From Nectonema munidae (lineage: Eukaryota; Nematomorpha; Nectonematoida; Nectonematidae): a stretch of 64,000 nucleotides of DNA. Made by a program: the position numbers and the translations under genes. Below are positions 36,501 through 47,079 of this stretch, in pieces. Positions within the stretch are counted from its first letter, which is position 1; the number at the start of each line of letters is the position of its first letter. Below the pieces are notes generated by a model. It saw only the letters and a program-made list of their open reading frames with translations, was not told the origin of the DNA and did no database searches. The DNA lies in assembly GCA_030549495.1 (NCBI GenBank), contig JAUIRK010000007.1:186001-250000 (forward strand), read 5' to 3'.

Positions 36501-39500
36501 GAAGTGAACCACGAATTTATTTTACATTTATAGGTAATTTTGAATTCAAATGCAAAAATAATCTATAAATGAAATTGGCATTGTTGATTTGATATGAAGA
36601 TGTGTTATTTCATGTAAAATTTGAATGAATGTTCTTGAAGACATTTTAGAAATAAACCAGGGGCGCACATCCGGGGGAGTAATTATTACGAGATTTATTA
36701 CAAAATAGTTATTTATTACTTTCGCGAGTATATACGGTATATATAATTTTACTAATAAATAGGGCAGTTAAAAGTCAACTTGTTATCTAAAACGCAGCCT
36801 TGCTTGTGTAAAGAAATCCAAGTTATCAGGTTAACAAAAGTCATCTTTTTATTACTAGATCAAGTTTTTTAATAGTCAATTTTTTGGAAGTAATCTAGAT
36901 TTTGTAGAAATTTAGCAAGTTAGCGAACACAGAGCAGGTTCCTTTAACAAATAACTCGTTTTTAAGCATTCCGGTGCCTTTGAAAAAAAACTTTATAAAA
37001 AAGAAAGAATAACTTTTCAATCTTTTTGAACGCTTTTGGGAGTTGATTTTCGAACATTAATCCTCTGATTTTCTTTTTAAATGAGTTTGCTTTTTATTTT
37101 ATGGGAATTGCGTCTTAAAGGGTTAAACTGTTATCTTAAGAATCAAGTTTTCCATGAAATAGATCGATTGTTGTTTTGATTTCTAAAGCCTTCTTGGCCT
37201 TCATTCAAATAATTTAAAGTCTATAGTTTAGAGAAAGAGAAAAATAAAGTAAAATGGAGAATTAATCGATATTACTTTCTTTTATTTTATACAACTTTAC
37301 AAAATCGATAATCTATGAATACTTGTTGATTGTGCATTTATTGATATTTCAACCAAGTTATCATTGTGATTAAAGTTTTATCGTCATTATAAAACATAAT
37401 TAAGCATATCTTTTGAAAAAGAGGATAAATAATCCTAAAATTTACGATTAACAAAAGTACACAAACGTGGCAGGCCTATTCCACTTTTCCAATTATATTT
37501 TTTAAATTTAAGTAAGATTTATTTATTTTCAAAAAAAGTGATTTCAAAATTAATGCGGAATTTAAGTTTTTTCTTCCTAATTCATTTATTTTTTAATTTA
37601 AGAAAAAAAATTTGAAACGTTAAAATAATTAGGGGTCGTCAGATTTTACTAAAATGTAGGGGTCTACTAAAAATGGTTTTCAAAAGGAGTTGTGGGATGA
37701 GCACACACAAGACCGTGTAGTTGGAATCAACAAAACTATGCTCATTTCAAGAGAATCAATACAATTTTTAATACTAAAACACACCACTGTTCATCTCTGT
37801 GATAAAAATATCGACAACTGTTTATCTAAATTCAAGGCGGTATTCCTATGTAACTCTTGATTCATACCTTGGTTTTCGAACCGTGATACTCTTCCTGCTT
37901 CTAGAGATTGCAATACTTTTAGTGACGTGGTTTTAGTATCGAGTGGGCTTTCCTTTCTACCTCTTCAGAACCCCTCTCTCATCTTCTTATTGTAATTATT
38001 ATAAATATAATTTTAATTTATTGCATCTTTCTGATTATTTTCCCTGATACACTGAATAAAACCGTAAAGTACATGAATTTATAACCCCCGATTTTAACAC
38101 ACTAAGTACGCTCTTGAGATGCAGATAAAGAAAATACTTCAATGGACAAGTTTATGTGTAGTTAAACCTTCTATATTCAATACCAGCATGTCGCCAGACT
38201 CCAAGTACGGGGGGGGGGGGTAAACTGAATCCCAGGGGTCTCTTATCGATGGGCCTGTTGAATACCTTACCGACTCAATTTAAGTGCTGATTATAGAGAA
38301 AAGCTGTTCACGAATGAAGGCTTTACGGTATGTTTTAATTTCTTCACTACTAACATATTTATATCTTTTTAATATTTTTTTGCGACAATATATTTTACAT
38401 ATGCAGTGAAGCATCGTTATAATGTAGAGGATACAAGGAGTAGGTTATAAATGTTTCGCACCATAGAGTACAGTGCAGTTGGCATCGACTTTGGTTTGGG
38501 CGATCTTTAGTTGGTGTTGATCTATGAAAAATGGGTCTATGGTCTAATCGCACTATAAGCGTTTTGCATACTAACGGTGCTCTACATATTTAACGGAAAT
38601 ATGCTCTCTACATTGCTTAATAGTTAGGACACGCTTATTTTACATATATGGTACTATGAACCAGACGCGTATCTGTGAGCTTTCAGTTAGTGGCAGCGGC
38701 AGGCCTTTTTGAGTTTAAATGTGTTTTAATTGGAAAGTGTGTTAGAAATGAAAATAAGAAAAGTAGATAATGATGCAAAATGGAAAATGTGATGAGAGAG
38801 GCGGGTGAAGGATCTCATGAGCACAAAGAGTAGAAGAGCAGTTATAGATAACCTTTTTTATTACCTTAATAAAGTGTAAAGCAAAGCATGTGGAGAAACA
38901 TATGCGGTAGCGCACAATTCGGCCCTCCAAATAAAATTTTTGCCTACGTCACTATAAGTATATGTATATAAGCTACATTTTGTACTACTTAAGGATGCAT
39001 AATCTTTCTTGTAATTGCGATCTACCTTTTATCATCGCCCATCAGTCAGGTTGCAATCCAAGAAAAAGTTTTGCTTGGTATATTTTTGTTATCTGCTATC
39101 ATGTGCCTTGGCTTCTCCTTTCTATATCACACTTTCTACTGCCACTCAGAGAAAGTCCACATCCTCTTTTGCAGGTAGAACACTTACGACATTACTCTTT
39201 TCATTAGAGAAAAAATGATAGATCGCTCTCTATGAATGAAATAAAAGGCTAAAAACTTAATGTTCACTACTAACCCTTATAGTCAACCTTTTTTAGGGTT
39301 TTCTTGTAGAGGCGAGGAGCGAGAATGTGGGTGTCACAATTTTAAAGTTGAAGTTCCCATAAGTATACTATTATTTTGTTTTAGCTGGGCTGATATTCTC
39401 TACTCAAGGTGTGCGGGGGAGGGGGGGGGGGGGGGTCAACCTCTACTGTTTTAGTTTTAAAAAGGTCCTCGTTCACCTATAGATCAGGCGTCGACAACAT

Positions 39501-41199
39501 ATCTATTAGGGGTCGAAAGTTACCAAAAATATCATTACCGGTAAATTACCGAACAAAAAATTCGGTTTTTACCGCTTTGAATTTTTGAGTATTTTTTGAC
39601 TATCAAATAATAAAAAATCACTTATCTTATACTCTTTTTGATTATTATCTAACAGAACCGAATAATACAGATTCAATTGAAACAAAGATGACACACATTT
39701 GTCTAGTACTTGAAAAATGATATAATTTATAAAACTAACAATATTTTTTATTTGAGGAAAAATAGAATTTTAAAAGGCATACGGCATCCAAAGTTTCGCC
39801 GATAATCTAGAACAAATCTTTACTAAAAACAGCCTGCAGAAGAAAAAGCTCTTTCGCACTCCACGCTTGTTGCTGTGATTGTTAGTAAACTTTGACAGAG
39901 CTTTTCCAATCTTTTTCCAGTTGCTTCAAATAACTGCATTTCCTTACTCAAATCGGTGGTTAGATTAGAAGAAAATTATTATTTTTTTATTATTATTAGT
40001 TACTTCTTTGATATATCGTTGAAACATTGTATCTAAGGTTCGAAAATTACCGAAAATATCATTACCAGGAAATCTTCCCCCACTGAAGATATTTTTGTCA
40101 GTTTTAATAATTTTTATGTATTTTTTGACCATTAAATAATACAAAAAACACCTATTTCAAAATAACTTTCATTAGCTATTAAAGCCTTTGAAATGAGATT
40201 CAAGCAAAGAAGTTTAGCATAAATTTGTCTTAAAGTTGAGATAATCATAAAAATAAGAACTAACAATATTTATTATTTTGAAGAAAAATATGATTTTAAA
40301 AAGCATAAGGAGCGTCTAAGGTTCTCGGCGATGATCGAGAACGAATCTTTGACAAAAAGAGCCTGCACAAGAAAAAGCCCTTTCGCACTCAGCGCTTGTT
40401 GCTCTCATGTTGAATAAAGTTAATGAAAGAAGTTTGTGTCGATAGAACTGTAACTCACACACAATTTTCTTTGTCTTGCTCAGGTAAATAAAAAGCGGTG
40501 CTTTTGCCATTTTTTGATATTTTCCAATTATTACCTGTAATAAGTGTTCGGTAACAGTAAAGTAAACAGTATTTTAAAAAAAAATAGCAGTTTCGAAGCT
40601 TAGTGTCTACCAAACGCATTGAGTATGCCGCCATCCTCTTAATACCAATTTTAAGCATATACTTTTGAAAGAACTTTTATAATTCAAAATGAATGCAAAT
40701 AAATGTAATTCATTCTCAAAAGTAACTTAATAGGATAGTTAGATTACCTTTTCTTTTTTGTCTTTGAATTCACTACCACTTTTTCTTGCGATCTAATATA
40801 AAATTTCGTGCAAAAAGATAAATATAAAAGGAGTCTACTTATAATAGAAGATCCTCGAAATAGGTTAATTAATTCTGCGGAGCATACAAGAAAAAGTTCA
40901 GTTTTGCTTTCAATTTCGTATCGTTAAAATGATTTTGTTCAATGGTATTTTTACTGAATGTAATAATACCATATACTGCTGCTAACTTCAGATACTTTAA
41001 ATAGATCATAAAAACATGTAAGGAGCAGAAGTAACGCGGTAACCGGGTTCCATAATAACTACTCGCGTTATAATTTTCCAATACAAGTTAAATAATATTT
41101 ACATAGACAGGTTTTTTTTCAGTTGGTAAAAAACCCCCAAAACAAAATTTGAAAAAAAAAAAGGTAAAAAAAATTAAAAAACCAATTTTTAAAAAAAAA

Positions 41200-41275
<76 letters not shown>

Positions 41276-43235
41276 ATTTTTATTAAATTACATATGTAAG
41301 AAATCTATATATATATTTAGTAAAAAAGTAGTTTTAATTTGGATTTCAAAGTAGAATTTTGAAGCTGAGTATGTCATATACGTCTGTAAAAGTGGGAGCC
41401 AAGACATATCCGCGTTATAACGGTTCTTTACTGTATATTATATTGCATGTGAAAATATATATAACGAAAAATAAACGAAATCAACACAATTGTTAACGTA
41501 GAAATGTATTGTCGTTATCTCACCGCTAATTAAAAAAAATTCTTCGTTATCGTTATCAACGAAAGCGATAACGATAATAATCAACGAAAATGTCATTATT
41601 TTCCCAACCAATCCACTTATCATTTATGACACTAAAATTTTAGAATTCGCATTTTTAAAATGATAAAAATAATTAATTCAAGCAAATTGAATCATGTGAT
41701 ATAATTTGTAAAAAGACAAAATAAAAATAATTTTTATGTGGTTTAACGTGCATATGGTTGACCTAGATATAATTTTTGAAAAATGTTACGTATATTATTT
41801 TCATGGAAAAATAGTTATTAATAGGTTTCTGGCATTATAAATTATTAATTCAGTTTTACTTCAAAATGTAGATATGATAAATAATAATCAAACAATCAAT
41901 ACTCAACATGTTCCAAATTTGGAAAGTTTAAAGAGGAAATAAATACTGCTTTTACATTTTTGCTGATACTAAAAGTAAAGCGCTGTTTAATCTTGTGTAC
42001 ATCAGGGATGTCGAACTCAAATCACTCGTGTTCCCGATTTCAGAACTAACTGACCAAATGATTCATAAAATGCTTGAATCAAGGTTTTATTCGTGATTTT
42101 TCTCTTCCGATTTTTAAGAAACTTGGAATCTCTTTTCCTTAACAATTTCGCTAAAATGAGGAGCTAAATTCGTAGCGCAAGAATTCATATTTAATTCTTG
42201 TGATCAGTTGGTGGTTTTGTTGTGCTTATTTACTCGCAAATGTGAAGCGTGCGAAATATGCTTAGAATTTTTCAAGGCAAATGTGAAGTTTGTTTCGGAT
42301 ATGTAGTGACATAATAGTGATAAAAATCAAGGATCTTAGTTGTAAAACTTGTTTTTCATCACAGAGTCACATTGTAAGTCGATAATTTCCAGCTGAAAAC
42401 CTGATGCATCGACTGTAAAAGGTGCGACGTGAAAATAGAAACTCGTGTTTTGGCTGATTGGGATATTTTCTCCAAAATACTCAGCGGGCTGCATTCTAAT
42501 TCTTGTCTAAGCGCGGGCAGTGCGCTTGACACCCCTGCTCTTCACCTGCTTTTACACGTACGTGGTGCAAGTAAGCGTCGAACCGTATGCATGTGTATTC
42601 TATTAAGGTTGGACTATTGTGGAATTTGCTTTTTAATCATGGGCTCCTACGTTCCTTATTTGTACTACAGCTTTTACTGCAATCATCTTCCTCGAAATAT
42701 TTACCTGTCAACGATCATCGTCTTAGGAATCGTGTGTATTATCGTTTCTTCCTTGGAAAAATTCAGCGCTCCAAGATTTCGCCCTCTAAGAGCAGGTATG
42801 CTTTCACATTATTCTTATCAATGAACAGAATTCATTTCGCATGCCACACAAAAATCATAATTAGAACATTTATTTGTTAAATGCAAATTGTGGTGAATCG
42901 CCTGAAATATTTATAAAACTTGAATTTTTGTTCATGAAATTAACTTGAATTATAAAAATGTGTACTTGGTTCTTGAGCATAAAGCATTTTTAATTGAATT
43001 TCCTGTTAAATGTTTCATCATGATCGTCTTTATTTTTTTAGTCATTTTCATATTCTTTGGTTTTTCTGGCATCATTCCTATACTACACCTCTTCTTGACC
43101 AAGGGCTATTCATTCGCAACAAAAGATGCAGCGCTGGCTTGGATTGCTTTGATGGCCTTGCTCTATGTGATGGGAACCACTATTTATGCTTTCAGGATCC
43201 CAGAGAGATGGTTTCCTGGCAGATTTGACGTTTGG
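33580..43235 (+). CDS. Adiponectin receptor (PAQR family), five exons, last exon not found
   Basis: Exons with GT/AG borders and agreeing phases: 33580-33768 (MSYQSIAYIDDSEV..., acidic N-terminus), 34471-34750 (FLHRFHRPQ...SIFYIHTETVNIWTHLIG), 38994-39174 (EKVLLGIFLLSAIMCLGFS, YHTFYCHSEKV), 42608-42795 (LDYCGICFLIMGSYVPYLYY...) and 43042-43235 (...YAFRIPERWFPGRFDVW). Together 344 codons. AdipoR proteins are seven-helix membrane proteins with an inward N-terminus and a zinc-dependent ceramidase-type site that controls lipid metabolism. The first zinc-ligand His (YHT, exon 3) and the partner Asp (LDYCG, exon 4) are present. The C-terminal HxxxH that completes the site should lie in a sixth exon after 43235, which I could not place. 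Exon 1 is assigned by position and phase only and is less certain. Introns reach about 4.2 kb and carry piggyBac, hAT, pogo and satellite-like repeats. Confidence 0.87.
34265..34405. other. Compositionally odd island in intron 1
   Basis: About 140 bp in the first AdipoR intron with higher G+C and no homopolymer bias: AACCCTTGTTAGGGAAC (an inverted repeat), CTGTCGTAGTTATGCCG and CGCCGGTCTTATCATT. It looks like an inserted element or a structured segment, but no family or RNA is recognised. Confidence 0.3.
34985..35005 (+). repeat. Solo piggyBac-family terminus in AdipoR intron 2
   Basis: TTAACCCTATTAGTGACGG matches the left end of the 9.3-kb piggyBac element (TTAACCCTAATAGTGACGA) except for two bases. 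A possible partner is AAGGGTTAA at about 37116-37124 (read backwards TTAACCCTTTAAGACG), which would delimit about 2.1 kb. That pairing is weak. Confidence 0.55.
35100..35370 (-). repeat. Satellite-like units, two tandem copies
   Basis: Two imperfect units about 170 bp apart, each with the core AATCAA(A)CxTGTxAAAAATTGATTGATAT followed by TGACA. Read on the minus strand they match the plus-strand units at 36190-36310 and 55640-55800 (TTTTTGACAGGTxTGATxxA and TTTTTATAAAAAATxAACAT). Confidence 0.65.
36190..36310 (+). repeat. Satellite-like unit, plus orientation
   Basis: Contains TTTTTTGACAGGTATGATTA, then TTTTTATAAAAAATAAACAT, then GTTGGATTCAGCTACTTG. Same family as 35100-35370 (inverted) and 55640-55800. 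Confidence 0.65.
36362..36660 (+). repeat. ~175-bp tandem duplication ending at a MITE-type terminus
   Basis: AATCTATAATTGGAATTGGC (36370 on) and AATCTATAAATGAAATTGGC (36549 on) begin two copies that share ATTGTTGATTTG, GTGTxxTATTTCATGTAAAAT and TTTTAGAxxTAAACC. At 36658 the sequence changes to CAGGGGCGCACATCCGGGGG, the terminus also seen at 26488 and 58435. Confidence 0.65.
37130..38185. other. Intron DNA, nothing recognised
   Basis: Part of AdipoR intron 2. AT-rich with no coding frame. A short phrase AGGGGTCGTCAGATTTTACT and AGGGGTCTACTAAAAATGG near 37630-37680 may be transposon debris. Confidence 0.3.
38188..38266. repeat. Dispersed repeat, copy 3 of 3 (short)
   Basis: ATGTCGCCAGACTCCAAGTA followed by a G11-type tract, then AAACTGAATCCCAGGGGTCT and TTATCGATGGGCCTG. 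Both ends match the 28.6-kb copy, with the middle deleted. Confidence 0.65.
39490..40660 (-). pseudogene. Two head-to-tail hAT transposase remnants
   Basis: Minus-strand ATSAECERAFSCAGSFCQRF (about 40340-40410) and ATSVECERAFSSAGCF (about 39820-39880) are both the hAT C-terminal dimerisation signature. The flanks also match: TACCAAAAATATCATTACCG at 39511 and TACCGAAAATATCATTACCA at 40049. The two units lie about 530 bp apart in the same orientation and have diverged substantially. Each is a short dead fragment inside AdipoR intron 3. Confidence 0.7.
41206..41273 (+). repeat. 68-nt uninterrupted A tract
   Basis: Exactly A from 41206 to 41273, preceded by several shorter A-runs with T or GT interruptions (41145-41205). 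It may be a retrocopy tail, a slippage-prone microsatellite or an assembly artefact. Confidence 0.95.
41405..41437 (-). repeat. Solo pogo/Tigger-like terminus
   Basis: Read backwards: TACAGTAAAGAACCGTTATAACG CGG-type sequence, close to Tigger termini (TACAGTAGAACCTCGTTATAACG) and to the 9.06-kb terminus. A related GCGTTATAAT at 41067 lies nearby, but I found no opposite end. Confidence 0.45.
42003..42537. mobile_element. hAT-like non-autonomous element upstream of AdipoR exon 4
   Basis: Starts CAGGGATGTCGAACTCAAAT; the end read backwards is CAGGGGTGTCAAGCGCAC. The GGGCTGCATTC and GCGCGGGCAG phrases near its right end are typical of Charlie-like hAT elements. No clear 8-bp duplication was found, so the right edge may be imperfect. 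It sits 70 bp before exon 4. Confidence 0.6.
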
Positions 43236-43239
43236 GTAT

Positions 43240-45115
43240 TCCAATTTTTTTAATTTCTTCTTCCGCGCACGTATATTGAATTAAGTGTTAGCTTGAAATA
43301 ATCCTAGAGTCTAAGTTTTTTTGCAAATTTAATTCAAACATTCGCAAAAAGTACGGATATAAATGAAAAATTCGTTTCTTGGATGTTTCAAACAAGAGAT
43401 TTCACAAAAAGTACAGTTTACTTGACAAGAATTCCAGTTTTTTGATTAGTTTAAGCTCATTCTAATTCTAGCCAGAAATTTCAATGCTTTAGGTTTTGAA
43501 AATTCTTGTCATTAAACTCTAAATTATTCCCTAAAAATGATGTGTTCATTAGTTGGTATATGCGTCGGTTGAATCGTCAAATTAAAATAAAATTCATAGA
43601 ATTTAACGTAAGACTTTATCGTTCATTTCGGCAGACTTATTCATATTTTGTTGTGGTCTTTTAAATTTTCTTTTCCTACTTATTTCTTCATTCTGAATCT
43701 ATCACGATATGTTTCATCTCTTAAATAATTTTAAAAAATTTCTTTAAAATCGCTATCGTTTCGTCTCGCTGGAACCCCCGCTGAAATTTTACAATGGTGC
43801 GGCATATAATAAAAAGTTTGGACTAAAAATTAGTTTATATATCTGTGGTAATAAGACAAGAAACAAAGTTCGGGATTAGGGAAAAATGTATATCTATATT
43901 TACTAATATAAGTTGGTACTTGAAATATCAGTATTAGTGCATTAAAGGTTTATTTAAAATGCACCTTAAAATAAAATTATTTGTATATGGTTTCGAAAAG
44001 AAGGTTTTTAGTAAGGAATCTTATTGTTAGTTGTTTTTTGTAAATTAATTATTTTGTATTAGTTGGTAAGTTTTATAGTTAATTAGTTTTATCAGTTTGG
44101 TTTTGCTTGTTAATTATTTAGTTAGTTTTACGTAAATATTTTTTTGTTGGCTAAAATTTGTTACTTAGCCAGAAAAATAGTTGATGAAGAAGTAACTTTA
44201 AATGTTATGCTGTTTGCTATTTAGTTACAATTATTGGGGAGTTATCGGAGATATCATGTTAATTAGAAAATAGTTAGGAGCGGAGCCTTTAAAATTTTTA
44301 GTACCTCGAGCTCCACTCATGATGATGATCAGCTTGGCTCGCTGCGGCCTTCTAAAATGCTTTTCTAAAGCACATCTATGATTATATTTGAAAGTTTCAA
44401 AGCCACCAACTGTTCCACGTGTTTGTACTCGCCGCCGCACTAGTGCACTATTATTCCATCATCGTTATGCTTTCGTACAAAGTTTCGAAAAAAATTTGCC
44501 TCTGATGGAAAATGAGGCGTGGCAAAAGTCAAAGGATCTCACTCATGTACAACTTCATTTCCCTTACGTATTCCTCTATTCTCAAAGGAAGGAAGCGTCA
44601 AGTTACTCCCTGAAAAAGAATATATTTACTGCAGATGTATCCAAAAATTGATAAGCCATTACAAATGTTATTATGATTGGTGATAAATAAATAAATTAAT
44701 AAATATCATATTTTCTATAATCTAAATGTCGCATTGTTTCAAGTTTGAATATAATTTTTTTGCTCAATTTTACAACATTTTTCCAAATGAGGAAAAGATG
44801 ACATTTATATCGCAAAAATAATTTATAAAATTTATGGAATAAAATATTTTCTATTTATTCTTTATAAATTATACGTCATTTCCATCAAAATTTCACGATG
44901 AGCGCAATGATGGTGATTTTACGCCAAGATGTTACATTGACGTAGAAATAGGATCCAAATAATTTTAATGTAAGTATCATTTGCAATGCCTTATACTCCC
45001 TAAAGAATTTGTATTAGATTATCTAACAATTTAAAAAGATCTAATTTTAAGATTTTTGCTAGAAATATGGGTTTCTATTTAAAATCACTGCTCTATAACC
45101 TGTCAATAGTTGTAC
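43240..45115. other. AdipoR 3' region, last exon not placed
   Basis: The sixth AdipoR exon should be in or beyond this stretch. GGCAGACTTATTCATATTTTG (43632 on) follows an AG and faintly recalls the F-H-I-F-V-V segment, but the frame stops at once. A GC-richer piece at 44290-44650 has open frames on both strands (87 codons on plus, about 69 on minus) without recognised motifs or an ATG at the start, and ends near a short ATAAATAAATAAATT tail, so it may be retroelement debris. Confidence 0.3.
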
Positions 45116-45117
45116 AC

Positions 45118-45123
45118 TTTATT
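45118..45123 (-). terminator. Poly(A) signal of MOCS2A
   Basis: TTTATT, that is AATAAA on the minus strand, 77 bp after the MOCS2A stop codon. Confidence 0.55.
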
Positions 45124-45199
45124 AATCAAATTTAAGCGTTCCTTAAAATACATGCCTGGCTTTAATTCAAGAAGTAATTGATTTGATTGAAAGATCCTT

Positions 45200-45457
45200 T
45201 CAACCGCCATTAACGGGAGGAATGATTGCTAATTCGTCTCCTATTTTAATACTTTTGAGTTCATCTTCATTCCAGTACTCACAATTTAACGCAATCCGAT
45301 AGGTTACGCGCATATCCTTAATTTGAGGAAATTGTTCTTTGATCAGTGACTTCAATTCATCGAGCTTTAAACCTGTAGTTTCCGGGATGCGTACAACAGA
45401 ACTTTCACAGCCTAATACTTCTTTAGCTCCAGCGAAAAAAAAGATGTTAACTTCCAT
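45200..45457 (-). CDS. MOCS2A: Molybdopterin synthase sulfur carrier subunit (MOCS2A)
   Basis: An uninterrupted 85-residue frame from ATG 45457 that ends IGDELAIIPPVNGG. The ubiquitin-like beta-grasp fold opens with MEVNIFFFAGAKEVLG, and the C-terminal Gly-Gly is the residue pair that is adenylated and thiocarboxylated by MOCS3/MoeB. The protein then gives its sulfur to precursor Z (cPMP) with MOCS2B to make molybdopterin for sulfite oxidase, xanthine dehydrogenase and aldehyde oxidase. Length is standard for MoaD/MOCS2A. In many animals MOCS2A and MOCS2B share one bicistronic mRNA. Here no MOCS2B frame is visible after the stop, and AATAAA follows within 80 bp. No intron seen. Confidence 0.93.
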   Translation of the reverse strand: MEVNIFFFAGAKEVLGCESSVVRIPETTGLKLDELKSLIKEQFPQIKDMRVTYRIALNCEYWNEDELKSIKIGDELAIIPPVNGG

Positions 45458-45714
45458 TTTTTATAATCTACACGAATAAAAAAATTGGCGGAACTATAAT
45501 CTTAATATTTTTACTCACTTGATTTGAAGAGCAAGTTAAGATAATAAAATCATAAAGATTGAATTTATACATGTGCACGTGAATCGAAGAAGACATGTGC
45601 ATTCATGAAAATATAGAGCAGGCTTTAGCAAATACGGCTCTTTTTGATCAAAATTTTCTGTTAAAAAATATTTTTGGTGTATATTATTTTTTCGAACAAA
45701 ATTTTAACTTTTAA

Positions 45715-45905
45715 CCATTTGGCCGAGCTTCAATTTAGGGTGTAGATTCAGCTTAACAGTTGAAGGTCAGGTGTTCAATTCCCAAGGCTTCCAACACTTA
45801 AAAACTGAGATTACAATGAACTGTGATCAACCCTCAAGTATAACGCCACCATTACAGCTTAAAGTGCTTTGATATAAAAACGAACCAACTAAACCTTTGT
45901 CTCTT
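45715..45905 (+). repeat. tRNA-derived SINE candidate
   Basis: GTGTTCAATTCCC (45771-45783) resembles a B box (GGTTCGANNCC), and GTGTAGATTCAGC lies at about the place of an A box. A non-tRNA body follows (CAACACTTAAAAACTGAG; TAACGCCACCATTACAG). It lies upstream of MOCS2A. Confidence 0.4.
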
Positions 45906-46379
45906 TATAATATATTAATGCTAAATGCGACCAGAACAGCCTATTTCGAATAGATAGGATTGATATTTTAAGAATGTGTTGAATATTTCGCTAAATATTA
46001 CGAATTTTCACACAACTAAATGTGTATTTAATTTTGTAATTGACATTTGAATGTATTTAGACTCATAATTGACGTTTTCGTTTAACACTTAATATTTTGC
46101 AAAAAAGTATATTCTACTGCGTCCCAAAGTTTTGGTTCTGAGTAATAAGCGCATTTCTTACAAACTGGCAGGTGCGAAGATTTTTAAGGGGAGGTGCAAA
46201 AAGTTCAAATAAAATTTAATTTCATAGATTGGACATTGCCAGGCTACACCAAAGTATAAAATCTATAATGGTAAATGAATTCAAGATCGATGATTTTCAT
46301 CTCATATGTTAGGATTGCTTATCTATGATATTTGCGAATATTACTGTCCCATTTCCAAAAATAGTCCTAATTTTATCTT

Positions 46380-46511
46380 ACTTAGCTAAATATGTACACC
46401 ATTTTTATCGCTTTATTGCCCATATATTTTGGCTGCCATTATTCATTATATGGTGCTCTACGCTCTCGCCACGATTTCATTTGGCTAAACACATAATTTT
46501 TTAGCCAAATG
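46380..46511 (+). other. Weak candidate for AdipoR last exon, plus palindrome
   Basis: After an AG at 46385 the sequence encodes, in one frame, YILAAIIHYMVLYALA and a stop, recalling the last helix of AdipoR (VLAAFVHYYG). The preceding HxxFH motif would need a different frame, so this is at best doubtful. At 46478-46511 a perfect 10-bp inverted repeat (CATTTGGCTA / TAGCCAAATG) overlaps its end. Confidence 0.15.
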
Positions 46512-46609
46512 AATTTTCTTTTGGCGAAATGGCGGGACTGGGTTTGTCACAATTTCTCACTTTTGAAAGGTGAAATAAATGAAAAAATTAAACATCAAAT
46601 AACTTTCAG

Positions 46610-47060
46610 TCTGTCTGTCAATTACAATCATCATCATCATTTATGAGTTAAATTCCCTTTTTCGTCAGGAGCTTGACTCGTCTCAACTTCTTTGTATGAA
46701 GCGCATCTGCTTCTTCCATCCCGTCCCAAGCCTTTCAATTTCTTTCATTAGCTCCTCCTTCCTAGTGCATTTTAAAGGCCGTTTATTTCTCTTAGCAATA
46801 TTTCAATATTCAAAGCTCCTTTAGTTCACTCCTCATTGTCTCTTCTTATAACATGGCATAACCATCTCAGACTGTTTTTTACAAATCCCACAATATCTTA
46901 TTCGCCTAATTTTTCCATAAGCCCATTAGTATTTATTTTCATTTGAATTTTTACTCTACACTTCCTTAGCATCTCTTTCTGTTCTTTGAATGATGCTTTC
47001 TTCAAGAGTCATCCTGTTCCGGGTTTCGGACGCATAAACAATTACTGCTCTGATACAACA
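46610..47060 (-). mobile_element. RTE-like LINE 3' end, minus strand
   Basis: Minus-strand fragments IKRPLKCTRKEELMKEIERL, GTGWKKQMRFIQRS and, upstream, VIVYASETR...IIQRTERDAKE correspond to the C-terminal region of RTE-type polymerases (VxxYGSETW...E; GRPxkrWxexv...DL). The end is a GATGATGATGATTG microsatellite (46632-46645 on the plus strand as ATCATCATCATC), the short-repeat tail RTE elements use. Frames are broken several times. Related to 17790-18220. Confidence 0.65.
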
Positions 47061-47079
47061 AGCAATTTATTTAAAATTA

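Noticed and set aside
43632-43680. AdipoR last exon directly after a TTTCGGCAG acceptor
   Set aside because: The frame matching the expected phase ends after about nine residues and lacks the HxxxH motif.
44230-44651. Gene on either strand in the GC-richer stretch
   Set aside because: Overlapping frames on both strands, neither starting with ATG, no domain recognised; composition alone is not enough.
45100-45199. MOCS2B reading frame downstream of MOCS2A
   Set aside because: The short frame ELKPGMYFKERLNLINKVY does not resemble MOCS2B and stops before the poly(A) signal.
45735-45806. Functional tRNA gene
   Set aside because: Only the B-box region is tRNA-like; acceptor and anticodon stems cannot be drawn.
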